From: Cellulomonas fimi
GTDB lineage: Bacteria; Actinomycetota; Actinomycetes; Actinomycetales; Cellulomonadaceae
Length of the DNA: 59,834 nt
Reading direction: 5' to 3'
Assembly: GCF_028527925.1 (NCBI RefSeq)
Contig: NZ_JAPESW010000024.1
Coordinates: 1 to 59,834 of the forward strand
The notes beneath the pieces were generated by a model. That model was not told where the DNA came from. It saw nothing but the letters and a program-made list of their open reading frames with translations, and searched no databases. Positions 1 through 7,222 of this stretch are shown here, piece by piece (position 1 is the stretch's first letter; every line of letters starts with the position of its first letter). A program made the translations under genes and the position numbers.

Positions 1-383
1 CGTTCCGCGAGCGTGTCCAGCAGTCCGTCGTCCACGCGGTGCCCGTCACGGTGCCGGGCGGCGCGAAGGTCAGGCTCGCGCTGCGGCGCGACGAGGAGGG
101 TGAGATCTTCACGCAGGTGCTGGGCGAACGGCAGGCGCGACGTCCCGCCCCAGACCCACGTGACCGACAGCACGCGCGTCGCGGGGTCGAGCGACCCGCG
201 GTCCACCTCGCTCCAGGGGACGCGGGCGACCTTGCCGTCCTCCAGGAGGTGCAGCGCCCGGCGGGACGCGACCGCCCACCGGCCGTCGCTCAGGTGCGCC
301 TCGACGAGGACGCGGTCGCCGGGGCGCAGGTCGAGCAGCGCACGGTCCGCCGCAGGGAGCCGGCGTCGACGGGAGAGAGCCAC
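1..383 (-). CDS. Conserved actinobacterial hypothetical protein (partial, C-terminus off the left edge)
   Basis: A minus-strand frame opens with GTG at 383 and stays open to the left edge (about 127 residues visible). It starts MALSRRRRLPAADRALL and continues with a phrase like GDRVLVEAHLSDGRWAVASR, a pattern I associate with a small conserved actinobacterial protein of unknown function. There is no signal peptide or membrane segment, and the composition is rich in Arg and Asp. The start was chosen because it is the first GTG in the frame and leaves a normal gap to the tRNA at 445. No function can be assigned, and the frame was read by eye. Confidence 0.6.
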   Translation of the reverse strand, partial: MALSRRRRLPAADRALLDLRPGDRVLVEAHLSDGRWAVASRRALHLLEDGKVARVPWSEVDRGSLDPATRVLSVTWVWGGTSRLPFAQHLREDLTLLVAPQREPDLRAARHRDGHRVDDGLLDTLAE

Positions 384-444
384 CGGGCAACGGTACCCGC
401 GCGGGGTGCGGCGCCCGCGCACGCGCGAGGGGAGGAGCGTCGGG

Positions 445-518
445 TGGGGCAGGTGGGGCTTGAACCCACGACCCACGGATTATGAGTCCGCTGCTCTGAC
501 CGGCTGAGCTACTGCCCC
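445..518 (-). tRNA. tRNA-Met (CAU)
   Basis: A complete 74-base cloverleaf lies on the minus strand. The acceptor stem GGGGCAG/CTGCCCC carries discriminator A at 445, the D arm begins GCTC, the anticodon stem GCGGA/TCCGT holds loop CTCATAA, and the T arm contains GGTTCAA. The anticodon is CAT. It is not an initiator by obvious signs and is most simply elongator Met, but a CAU tRNA can also be the lysidine-modified Ile2 isoacceptor and I cannot separate these by eye. CCA is not encoded. Confidence 0.93.
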
Positions 519-637
519 GAGGCGGAGCCCAGGCTACGGCAGCGGCGCTCCGGTCGCGTGCGTGCCGGTTCGCTGCCACGATCCGACGCGACAAGCACGG
601 GGGACGGGCGGGGGGGAGAGCGGGTGGTGAGGCGCAG

Positions 638-1447
638 ATGAGCGGGACGACGACGCACGCCGAGCACGGCTGGGAGCTCGCGGCTCGGGCGGGATACGCG
701 GTGAGCGGGGTGCTGCACGTGCTCATCGGCGTGCTGGCCCTGCAGGTGGCGGTCGGCGGCGGGAGCCAGCAGGCCGACCAGTCGGGTGCGCTGGGGACGG
801 TCGCGTCGACGCCGTTCGGCGGCGCGGTGCTGTGGTTCTTCGTCGTCGCGTTCGCGGCGCTCGGCGCCTGGGAGGTCGCCAAGGCCGTCCGCGGTGCGCC
901 GCCCACGTCGGACGGAGGTGCCCAGGGCGGGAGGACGACGGGCTGGCGCGCCAAGGCGGCGGGCCGTGCGCTCGTCTACCTGGCGCTCGCGGCCGCGTCG
1001 TTCGCCTACGCACGCGGTGGCGGGGCGTCGAGCGAGCAGCAGACCGCCGACCTCACGTCGCGACTCATGTCCGCGCCCGGGGGTCGGGTCCTGGTGGCGC
1101 TCGTCGGCCTGGCGATCGTGGGCGTCGGCGCCTACCACGTCGTCAAGGGGTGGAAGAAGAAGTTCCTCGCCGACCTGCACCGCCTGCCCTCCGGGACGGC
1201 GGGACGCGTCGTCGAGCGCCTGGGTGTCTGGGGCTACGTCCTCAAGGGGGTCGCCCTCGGCGTCGTCGGCGTGCTGTTCGTCGTCGCGGCCGCGAAGGCG
1301 GACCCGCAGGCGGCGGGCGGTCTCGACCAGGCGCTGCACACGTTGCGCGACCAGCCGGGCGGTCCGTTCCTGCTCGGGTTCGTCGCGCTCGGGTTCGTCG
1401 CGTACGGCGGGTATGCGTTTGCCCGCGCCAGATACGGGCGGCTCTGA
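638..1447 (+). CDS. DUF1206 family membrane protein
   Basis: 269 residues. The sequence holds three similar units, each with a pair of hydrophobic segments: near residues 10-75 (WELAARAGYAVSGVLHVLIG), 100-170 and 190-265. Repeated phrases such as GYAVSGVLHVLIGV and GVWGYVLKGVALGVVGVLFV mark the internal triplication typical of DUF1206. Members are predicted six-helix inner-membrane proteins of unknown role, common in Actinobacteria. The gene stands alone between the divergent tRNA and the bldC leader. The ATG start gives the expected cytoplasmic N-terminus. Confidence 0.88.
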   Translation: MSGTTTHAEHGWELAARAGYAVSGVLHVLIGVLALQVAVGGGSQQADQSGALGTVASTPFGGAVLWFFVVAFAALGAWEVAKAVRGAPPTSDGGAQGGRTTGWRAKAAGRALVYLALAAASFAYARGGGASSEQQTADLTSRLMSAPGGRVLVALVGLAIVGVGAYHVVKGWKKKFLADLHRLPSGTAGRVVERLGVWGYVLKGVALGVVGVLFVVAAAKADPQAAGGLDQALHTLRDQPGGPFLLGFVALGFVAYGGYAFARARYGRL

Positions 1448-1486
1448 ACTTCACCCGTTTGCCGCACGCAACCGACGCGGAGTTTC

Positions 1487-1515
1487 TTGACTAACTGTCC
1501 AGAAACGGTCATAGT
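1487..1515 (+). promoter_or_regulatory. Housekeeping-type promoter for the bldC leader
   Basis: TTGACT at 1487-1492 and CATAGT at 1510-1515 are separated by exactly 17 bases, which fits a principal-sigma promoter. The predicted start point falls at about 1521-1523, right where the riboswitch aptamer begins, so the aptamer would lie at the very 5' end of the transcript. This is a motif call only; no start-site mapping is available. Confidence 0.6.
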
Positions 1516-1519
1516 TCTT

Positions 1520-1606
1520 CTTGTCAGCGACAACGGCAAACCCGCCGCAAGGTGGGGACGCAAAGCCACGGGACCCACGAGGTCAGCCGAGCTACCGAAC
1601 GACAGG
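1520..1606 (+). promoter_or_regulatory. Cyclic di-GMP-I (GEMM) riboswitch upstream of bldC
   Basis: The block holds the hallmark GEMM elements: GGCAAACC (1535-1542), a 6-bp hairpin closed by a GCAA tetraloop (1541-1556), the conserved GACGCAAAGCC (1557-1567), a second hairpin GACC/GGTC (1572-1584) and the 3' element CTACCG (1592-1597). A closing helix CTTGTC (1520-1525) with GACAGG (1601-1606) completes P1. In the Vc2 numbering the ligand-contacting position 20 is G, as in c-di-GMP binders, not A as in the cGAMP variants. The 3' strand of P1 covers the AGG of the ribosome binding site AGGAG (1604-1608), which suggests ligand-dependent translational shut-off. The aptamer is visible in sequence; ligand and direction of control are inference. 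Confidence 0.85.
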
Positions 1607-1614
1607 AGATGATC

Positions 1615-1830
1615 ATGGCTGTGTCCACCGACGCCCCCCTCACGCAGGGTGCCCTTCTTACCCCGGGCGAGGTCGCGGTCCTGTTCCGAGTGGACCCCAA
1701 GACGGTGACGCGCTGGGCGCAGGCCGGCAAGCTCTCGGCGGTCCGCACGCTGGGCGGCCACCGTCGCTTCCACGAGGCCGAGGTGCGTCAGCTCCTCCAG
1801 GGCGTCCCCACGCAGCGCGCGGGCGAGTGA
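1615..1830 (+). CDS. bldC: BldC, MerR-like DNA-binding developmental regulator
   Basis: 71 residues. The core LLTPGEVAVLFRVDPKTVTR followed by WAQAGKLSAVRTLGGHRRF matches the BldC family, a winged-HTH protein that resembles the MerR DNA-binding domain but lacks any effector domain. In Streptomyces, BldC controls entry into development by cooperative binding to direct repeats. The ATG at 1615 is chosen over an in-frame upstream ATG at 1552 because AGGAG lies 6 bases before it and the upstream codon sits inside the riboswitch. The gene is preceded by a c-di-GMP-I aptamer and followed by a strong hairpin, so it appears to be monocistronic. Confidence 0.93.
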   Translation: MAVSTDAPLTQGALLTPGEVAVLFRVDPKTVTRWAQAGKLSAVRTLGGHRRFHEAEVRQLLQGVPTQRAGE

Positions 1831-1866
1831 CCTTCCGCGGCTGCGGCCGCGACCTGCACGACCCCG

Positions 1867-1902
1867 GGACGCCGGCGGTGACACCAGTCGCCGCCGGCGT
1901 CC
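1867..1902 (+). terminator. Hairpin terminator after bldC
   Basis: A perfect 12-bp stem GGACGCCGGCGG (1867-1878) with CCGCCGGCGTCC (1891-1902) and a 12-base loop. There is no U tract, as is usual for high-GC actinobacterial terminators. It lies 37 bases after the bldC stop. Confidence 0.7.
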
Positions 1903-2011
1903 TGCTGTGTCCGGCGATCGTCGTCCGGTGATCGTCGTCCGGTGCCCGGTGCCCGGCGACGACGACGGGCCGTGACACCGAGCGGCGGCGGCCGCGGGCG
2001 CGTCGCTCCGG

Positions 2012-2554
2012 TCAGCGGACCGTCGTCAGCACCGCCGACCGCACGTCGTCGAGCGAGCGCTCCGGCTGGAACACGAGCCACTCGAGCCCGGCCACGACCG
2101 TGGCACCGAACAGCGCCGCCGCCGTGAGCGACGGGTCCCGGTCGGGCCACGCCGCCGCGACGGCCCCCGCGAACACGCCCATCGCGTCGTCCCGCAGCGC
2201 GCGGATCGAGTCCTGCCACAGCCGGCCCGTGCGGAACACCTCGGCGACCATGACCTTCGCGAAGTCGGGGTGGTCGCGGACCTGGGTGAGCAGCTCGGTG
2301 ACGAGCGCGTCGACCGCGTCCGTCCCGGTGAGGCCGTCGACGGCCGCCCGGAGCGCAGCGGTGAGCCGCGCGACGCCCTCGGCGATGATGGCCTCGAACA
2401 GCTCGGCCTTCGAGCCGAAGTTGTAGAACACCGACCCCTTGGCCACGCCCGCCGCGGCCGCGATGTCGTCGACCGCGGTCGCGGTGTAGCCGCGCTCGGC
2501 GACGAGCGCGAGGGCAGCGTCGACGATGTGCCGGCGGGTGTCGGTGGTCCGCAT
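2012..2554 (-). CDS. TetR family transcriptional regulator
   Basis: 180 residues. The N-terminal TetR helix-turn-helix spans about residues 1-50 (IVDAALALVAERGYTATAVD and then GVAKGSVFYNFGSKAELF), and a variable ligand-binding region follows. The ATG at 2554 gives the standard TetR start; the frame stays open much further upstream only as an antisense shadow of the next gene. It is the last gene of a run with the YhgE/Pip protein (38-base gap) and the ABC ATPase. A palindromic TetR-type operator sits in front of that run, so autoregulated repression of the whole operon is likely. The inducer is unknown. Confidence 0.93.
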   Translation of the reverse strand: MRTTDTRRHIVDAALALVAERGYTATAVDDIAAAAGVAKGSVFYNFGSKAELFEAIIAEGVARLTAALRAAVDGLTGTDAVDALVTELLTQVRDHPDFAKVMVAEVFRTGRLWQDSIRALRDDAMGVFAGAVAAAWPDRDPSLTAAALFGATVVAGLEWLVFQPERSLDDVRSAVLTTVR

Positions 2555-2592
2555 GCGTGCAGCCTCCCAGAACGTGCGCTCGCGGGCGCCGG

Positions 2593-4515
2593 TCAGATCG
2601 TGAGCGCGGGGTGCAGGCGCGACAGCGTCCACGTCCGCATGCGCCCGGCCCGCCAGGACGTCACCGCGAGCGAGGCGACGAGGAGCGTGACGAGGTAGGC
2701 GACCGCGGTCCAGAGCCGCCCGTCGGGGTTGCCCGTGAGCAGCGCGCGCAGGCCGTCGACGCCGTAGCTCATGGGCAGCAGGGGGTGCAGCGCCCGGAAG
2801 AACGCGGGCGACGTCTCCACCGGGTACGTGCCGCCCGCCGACGCGAGCTGGAGGACGAGCAGCGCGAGCGTCGCGATGCGGCCGGCCGCCGTGCCGAGCA
2901 GCGCGAGCAGCATCTGCTGCACCGCGAGGAAGGCCGCGACCACGAGCACGGTGAAGGCGAGCGCGCCGACCGGGTGCGTCGGCGTCAGGCCGACACCCAC
3001 CCGCAGGACCGTGAGCAGCACGACGACCTGCACGATCCCCATGACGAGCGCGGGCGCGTACCCGGACAGGGCCGCACGGACGCCGCGCGCGGGCGTGGTG
3101 AGGGCACGCGGCGGGACGGGCCGCAGGATCATCCACGTCACGACGCCGCCGAGGAAGAGCGCGAGCGGCAGGAAGAACGGGGCGATGCCCTCGCCGAAAC
3201 CGGCGGCGGTCGCGCGGTCCGTCGCGTCGAGGCCGACGGGGTCGGCGATCGCGGCGGCCCGCGCCGCCCGGGTGCCGTCGTCGTCGGCCGGGATCTGCGC
3301 CGCGCCGTCGTCGAGGGACCCCGCGAGCGTGGCCGTGCCCTGCCCGAGCTGCCCGGTGCCGTCGACCAGCCGCGTCGCGCCGTCGGCGACGTCCTGCGCA
3401 CCGGAGGCGACCTGCGCGGTGCCGTCCGCGAGCGTCCGCGCACCGTCGCGCAAGGACCCCGCCCCGGCGGCGACCTGCGCGGTCCCGTCGTGCAGCGCGG
3501 CCGCGCCGTCGGCGACCTGGCGGGCACCCGTGTCGAGCGCGTCGAGCTGCTGCCGGGCCGCGGCCAGGGTCGCGGCGTCGGGCAGGTGGTCGGCGGTCGA
3601 GGCGAGGTGCGCGAGGATCTGCGCGGCGTCGCTGTCGCCGGCCTGGGCCCGCGCGGTGAGGTAGGCGGTGAGCGTCTGCAGGTCGGCGGGGAGCCCGGAC
3701 ACTCCCGCGACCAGCCCGTCGACCTGCGTGGCCGCGGCGTGCACCCCGTCGGCGACCTGGGCGCTCCCCGTCGCGAGCCTCGCGGCCGCGGTGTCGGCCT
3801 GCGTCGACCCGTCGGCGAGCCGGGCGGCCCCGTCGCGGACGTCCGCGGCACCCGACGACGCCCGCTCGGCGCCGTCCGCCAGTGAGTCGGCACCGTCAGC
3901 GAGCGTCCGTGCGCCCGCGCCGAGCTGGTCCGCCGCGTCCCGCAGCCGGACCGCGCCGTCGGCGGCCTCGGTGAAGCCGTCGTGCGCCTGCGACAGGCCG
4001 ACGAGCACCGCGTCGACGGCCTGCTCGCCGGCGGTCGCCGAGACGGCCGCCGTGATCCGCTCCATCGCGGTGCGACCGAGCGACGTGACGAGGAACGAGT
4101 TGGCGTCGTCGTAGGCGACGTCGATGCGCGCCGAGCGCGGGGAGTCGCCACCCGCGGAGACGAGGTCGGCGGAGAAGTCCGCGGGGACCGTGACGCTGAA
4201 GTAGTAGCGACCGGAGTCGACGCCGTCGGCCGCGTCGGCGGGGTCGGTGACGACCCAGTCGAGGCGGTGCTCGTCGACGAGCCGGTCGACGAGGTCGGCC
4301 CCCGCGTGCACGGGCTCGCCGTCGCGCGTGGCGCCCGCGTCGGCGTCGACGAGCGCCACGGGGATGTGGTCGAGGTGCCCGGTGGGGTTCCAGAACGCCC
4401 ACAGGTACAGGACGCCGTACAGCAGCGGCACGACGATCATCGCGACGACGGCCAGTCGCGGCAGCGTGCCGCGACGGAAGCGGCGCAGCTCGGTGCCGGC
4501 GGTGAGCGAGAGCAT
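2593..4515 (-). CDS. YhgE/Pip family membrane protein
   Basis: 640 residues. One membrane segment lies near residues 20-42 (LAVVAMIVVPLLYGVLYLWA), then a long external region (about 60-420), then a C-terminal block of five or six membrane helices (about 425-640). The external region has many repeats of the type LADGAxxLxDG and VADGA, a hallmark of the YhgE/Pip (phage infection protein) family, distantly related to ABC-2 type permeases. Homologues have been linked to phage adsorption and to efflux or secretion, but the activity is unclear. It lies between an ABC-type ATPase gene and tetR on one strand, so it probably acts as the permease half of a drug- or lipid-responsive exporter. Confidence 0.88.
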   Translation of the reverse strand: MLSLTAGTELRRFRRGTLPRLAVVAMIVVPLLYGVLYLWAFWNPTGHLDHIPVALVDADAGATRDGEPVHAGADLVDRLVDEHRLDWVVTDPADAADGVDSGRYYFSVTVPADFSADLVSAGGDSPRSARIDVAYDDANSFLVTSLGRTAMERITAAVSATAGEQAVDAVLVGLSQAHDGFTEAADGAVRLRDAADQLGAGARTLADGADSLADGAERASSGAADVRDGAARLADGSTQADTAAARLATGSAQVADGVHAAATQVDGLVAGVSGLPADLQTLTAYLTARAQAGDSDAAQILAHLASTADHLPDAATLAAARQQLDALDTGARQVADGAAALHDGTAQVAAGAGSLRDGARTLADGTAQVASGAQDVADGATRLVDGTGQLGQGTATLAGSLDDGAAQIPADDDGTRAARAAAIADPVGLDATDRATAAGFGEGIAPFFLPLALFLGGVVTWMILRPVPPRALTTPARGVRAALSGYAPALVMGIVQVVVLLTVLRVGVGLTPTHPVGALAFTVLVVAAFLAVQQMLLALLGTAAGRIATLALLVLQLASAGGTYPVETSPAFFRALHPLLPMSYGVDGLRALLTGNPDGRLWTAVAYLVTLLVASLAVTSWRAGRMRTWTLSRLHPALTI

Positions 4516-4563
4516 GACGGTCCTCGGGGTGCGGTGGGTTGCGGGTAAGGCGTAGCGGACGAG

Positions 4564-5319
4564 TCAGAGGGGGAGCGCGACGACGGTCGGCGGCGTGACC
4601 CATCGGGTCCGGGCGACCTCGTCGGCGCTCGCGCACGCGGCGACGACCGTGAGGCCGCCGGCGGCGAGCTGCTCGAGCCGGGTCCAGACGACCTGGCGGC
4701 GGGCGTCGTCGAGCACCTGGTCGACGTCGTCGACCACGAGCAGGCGGGGCTGCTGCAGCAGGGCGAGGGCCACGCGCAGGAGCATCGCGTCGAGCTCGTC
4801 GAGGTCCCACGCGACGGTGCGCGGCGACGGGACGGGGCGGTCGCCGAACGCCGGCGCGAGCGCCTCGTCGAGCGCGTGCTGCGTGGGGCGAGGCTGGCGT
4901 CGGTACCACGGCCCGAGCCAGGCGAGCCGCTCGCGGACGAGCGCGCCGACCGTGACGGACTGGTCGAGGTCGTCGATCCCGCCGAAGCCGGCGATCGCGG
5001 CGGTGCGCTGGACCGCACGGCGCTCACGCGGCAGGCGGTGGCCGAGCACGTCGAGCCGCGCGTCGGCGTCAGGCACCATGCGGCCGGCGAGCGTGAGCAG
5101 CAGGCTCGTCCGACCCGAGCCCTGCGCGCCCTGGACCAGGACGAGCTCGCCGGCCGCGACGTCCAGGTCGACGGGGCCGTACACGCGACCGCGCGGCCCG
5201 TGCAGGGCGAGGCGCCGGGCGCGGACGACGGGCGCTGCGGGTGTCGCGCCGGGAGCCTCGGGGTTGTCGCTCGTGGCGCCGGCTGCGGCGGTGGTGCCGA
5301 TCGCGGGGGTGGCGGTCAT
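4564..5319 (-). CDS. Degenerate ABC transporter ATPase-like protein
   Basis: 251 residues. The order of elements is that of an ABC ATPase, but the key motifs are altered. The Walker A region is GAQGSGRT (residues 64-71), with Arg70 in place of the catalytic Lys. The signature region reads WDLDELDAML (171-180) rather than LSGGQ. The Walker B region is LLVVDD (193-198), with Asp where the catalytic Glu is expected. It probably binds nucleotide weakly or serves a regulatory role for the downstream YhgE/Pip protein (48-base gap). The ATG at 5319 has AAGGGAT upstream. The long Ala/Thr-rich N-terminus (1-30) is probably disordered. Confidence 0.82.
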   Translation of the reverse strand: MTATPAIGTTAAAGATSDNPEAPGATPAAPVVRARRLALHGPRGRVYGPVDLDVAAGELVLVQGAQGSGRTSLLLTLAGRMVPDADARLDVLGHRLPRERRAVQRTAAIAGFGGIDDLDQSVTVGALVRERLAWLGPWYRRQPRPTQHALDEALAPAFGDRPVPSPRTVAWDLDELDAMLLRVALALLQQPRLLVVDDVDQVLDDARRQVVWTRLEQLAAGGLTVVAACASADEVARTRWVTPPTVVALPL

Positions 5320-5336
5320 GTGTCGGATCCCTTCTG

Positions 5337-5350
5337 ACTGACCGGTCAGT
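5337..5350. promoter_or_regulatory. Palindromic TetR-type operator
   Basis: ACTGACCGGTCAGT is a perfect 14-base palindrome lying 18 bases upstream of the ATPase start and in the divergent gap toward def. Its form (TGACCGGTCA core) is the common recognition pattern of TetR proteins. The only TetR gene nearby is the last gene of this operon, so it is the probable target of that repressor. Confidence 0.75.
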
Positions 5351-5461
5351 ACAAACGATACGCCCGGTTCGCACCGCCGTCCCTGTCCGCCTGTGTCTCG
5401 CTGCTCACACGCCGCCTCCGGACGGCCCTGGTCCGCTGCCCGGGCATGAAAGGATCGACGC

Positions 5462-5950
5462 ATGGCCATGCGAGAGATCCGCACCGTCGGAGACCCCGTC
5501 CTGCGCACCCCGTGCGACCCGATCACCGCGATCGACGACCGCGTCCGCTCGCTCGTCGAGGACCTGCTCGAGACGGTCGACCACGAGGGTCGCGCCGGGC
5601 TCGCGGCCAACCAGATCGGCGTCGGCCTGCGCGCGTTCTCGTGGAACATCGACGACGAGATCGGCTACGTGCTCAACCCCGTCATCGTCGAGCTGTCCGA
5701 GGACGAGTACCAGGACGGCGACGAGGGCTGCCTCTCGGTGCCGGGCCTGTGGTATCCGACGCGACGCGCCTGGTACGCGCGGGTCGTCGGCACCGACCTC
5801 GACGGCAAGGAGGTCGTCGTCGAGGGCACCGAGCTCATGGCCCGGTGCCTCCAGCACGAGGTCGACCACCTCGACGGCATGCTCTACCTCGACCGCCTCG
5901 AGCGGTCCGTGCGCAAGAAGGCGATGCGGGCGATCCGCGAGCAGCTCTGA
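5462..5950 (+). CDS. def: Peptide deformylase
   Basis: 162 residues. It removes the formyl group from the N-terminal Met of new proteins, using a bound metal ion. All three family motifs are intact: GLAANQIG (46-53), EGCLS (88-92, metal ligand Cys90) and QHEVDH (131-136, two His ligands and the catalytic Glu). The start [15 protein letters not shown] is typical, although a GTG or the second ATG could serve. The gene stands alone, divergent from the efflux operon and 139 bases before the DUF3145 gene. Confidence 0.96.
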   Translation: MAMREIRTVGDPVLRTPCDPITAIDDRVRSLVEDLLETVDHEGRAGLAANQIGVGLRAFSWNIDDEIGYVLNPVIVELSEDEYQDGDEGCLSVPGLWYPTRRAWYARVVGTDLDGKEVVVEGTELMARCLQHEVDHLDGMLYLDRLERSVRKKAMRAIREQL

Positions 5951-6089
5951 CGCATCCCCGCCCGGGTGCTTGGCGGTGACGCTGCACGTCGGGCATAGTG
6001 TGCACAGCACGCCGCGAGACCGTGAGTGCTCCTGAGCAGGACCCGAGGACGTTGGGGAAGGCGAACCTCGAGCCGACCAGGAGGACGAC

Positions 6090-6590
6090 ATGGCAGGTGC
6101 GATCACCCGCGGTGTTCTTTTCGTGCACTCTGCGCCCCGGGCGCTGTGCCCCCACATCGAGTGGGCTGCCGGGAACGTCCTGAACGCGCGGGTGACCTTC
6201 GACTGGATTCCGCAGCCGGCAGGACCCGGCTTCTACCGCGCCGAGCACTCGTGGCAGGGGCCCCAGGGCACCGGCGCGCGGCTGGCGTCGGCGTTGCGTG
6301 GCTGGGCGCACCTCCGGTACGAGATCACGGAGGAGGCGAGCCACGGCGTCGACGGGTCCCGCTGGAGCCACACGCCCGAGCTCGGGATCTTCCACGCCGC
6401 GACCGACGTGCACGGCAACGTCGTCGTCCCCGAGGACCGCATCCGCGCCGCGCTCGAGCACGCCGACGACCCGGCGCGCCTGCGCGCGGAGCTCGACCTC
6501 GCGCTCGGTCAGGCGTGGGACGACGAGCTCGAGCCGTTCCGGTACGCGGGTGCGGGTGCGCCCGTGCGGTGGCTCCACCGCGTGGGCTGA
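6090..6590 (+). CDS. DUF3145 family protein
   Basis: 166 residues, soluble. The protein begins MAGAITRGVLFVHSAPRALC and contains PHIEWAAGNVLNARVTFDW and later FHAATDVHGNVVVPEDRIR, which I recognise as the DUF3145 family of Actinobacteria. The function is unknown. The start has a GAGGA-like ribosome binding site upstream (AGGAGGAC at 6080-6087). It is monocistronic, with about 140 bases of non-coding sequence on either side. Confidence 0.9.
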   Translation: MAGAITRGVLFVHSAPRALCPHIEWAAGNVLNARVTFDWIPQPAGPGFYRAEHSWQGPQGTGARLASALRGWAHLRYEITEEASHGVDGSRWSHTPELGIFHAATDVHGNVVVPEDRIRAALEHADDPARLRAELDLALGQAWDDELEPFRYAGAGAPVRWLHRVG

Positions 6591-6736
6591 CCTGCACCGA
6601 CGTCTCGGTGCGTGAGCGCCTAATCGATTCGCGCGTGGACAGCCTGCGGACCCCGTCCGCCAAGGTGTGACTCCGGCGTCGCCCCCTCGACGCCTGCCGA
6701 CCCGGGACCGCCCGGGCCACGAGAGGACGCACCCCG

Positions 6737-7222
6737 ATGACCACGCCCCGCACGCCCGTGCTCGCCCTCGCGGGCCTGACGCTCGCCGCCGCCCTGACGG
6801 GCTGTGCCGCCGACGCGACGGCAGCCGACGGCACGACCGCCGCGGGCGGCCCTGCCGGGGCGGGCGCCGCCGGCGCGCAGGGTGACGCGAGCGGCGCCGT
6901 CGGCAGCTCGGCCTCCCCGACGAGCCGCGTCGTCGACGGCACCTACGCCGGGGTCGGCATCTACACCTCGCCCGCGGGCAAGGAGAGCATCGAGGTGACG
7001 CTCACCGTCGACGAGGGCATCGTCGCCGCGATCGACGTCGTGCCGCAGGCGACCAACCCGACCTCGCAGACCTTCCAGTCCGACTTCGCCTCGGCCATCT
7101 CGGCGCAGGTCGTGGGGATCCCGCTCGAGGACGTCGACGTCGACGTCGTGGCCGGGGCCTCGCTCACGACGCAGGGCTTCGAGTCCGCGCTGGCGGCCGT
7201 CCTCGCTGATGCGCGCGCGTGA
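6737..7222 (+). CDS. FMN-binding domain lipoprotein
   Basis: 161 residues. A lipoprotein signal ends in ALTGC with Cys23 as the lipidated residue, followed by a low-complexity Ala/Gly/Thr linker (25-60) and an FMN_bind domain (about 65-158, VVDGTYAGVGIYTSPAGK onward). The phrase VVAGASLTTQGF resembles the SGA[ST] flavinylation motif of RnfG/NqrC, so the Ser in AGAS is the likely covalent FMN site. It would act outside the membrane as an electron carrier. The downstream apbE gene, which overlaps it by 14 bases, would attach the FMN. The ATG start has a nearby AGAGGA sequence. Confidence 0.88.
   Translation: MTTPRTPVLALAGLTLAAALTGCAADATAADGTTAAGGPAGAGAAGAQGDASGAVGSSASPTSRVVDGTYAGVGIYTSPAGKESIEVTLTVDEGIVAAIDVVPQATNPTSQTFQSDFASAISAQVVGIPLEDVDVDVVAGASLTTQGFESALAAVLADARA

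Noticed and set aside
1552..1614. In-frame ATG at 1552 as the bldC start
   Set aside because: It lies inside the riboswitch aptamer and lacks a ribosome binding site; ATG 1615 has AGGAG at the proper distance and matches the family length.
1917..1945. Direct repeat of TCGTCGTCCGGTG after bldC
   Set aside because: Two short copies only, in a GC-rich gap with no other feature; too weak to name.
3300..3950. Apparent tandem DNA repeats (gcgacctg and gtccgcg units)
   Set aside because: They reflect the repeated LADGA and VADGA residues of the YhgE/Pip protein and are not a separate DNA element.
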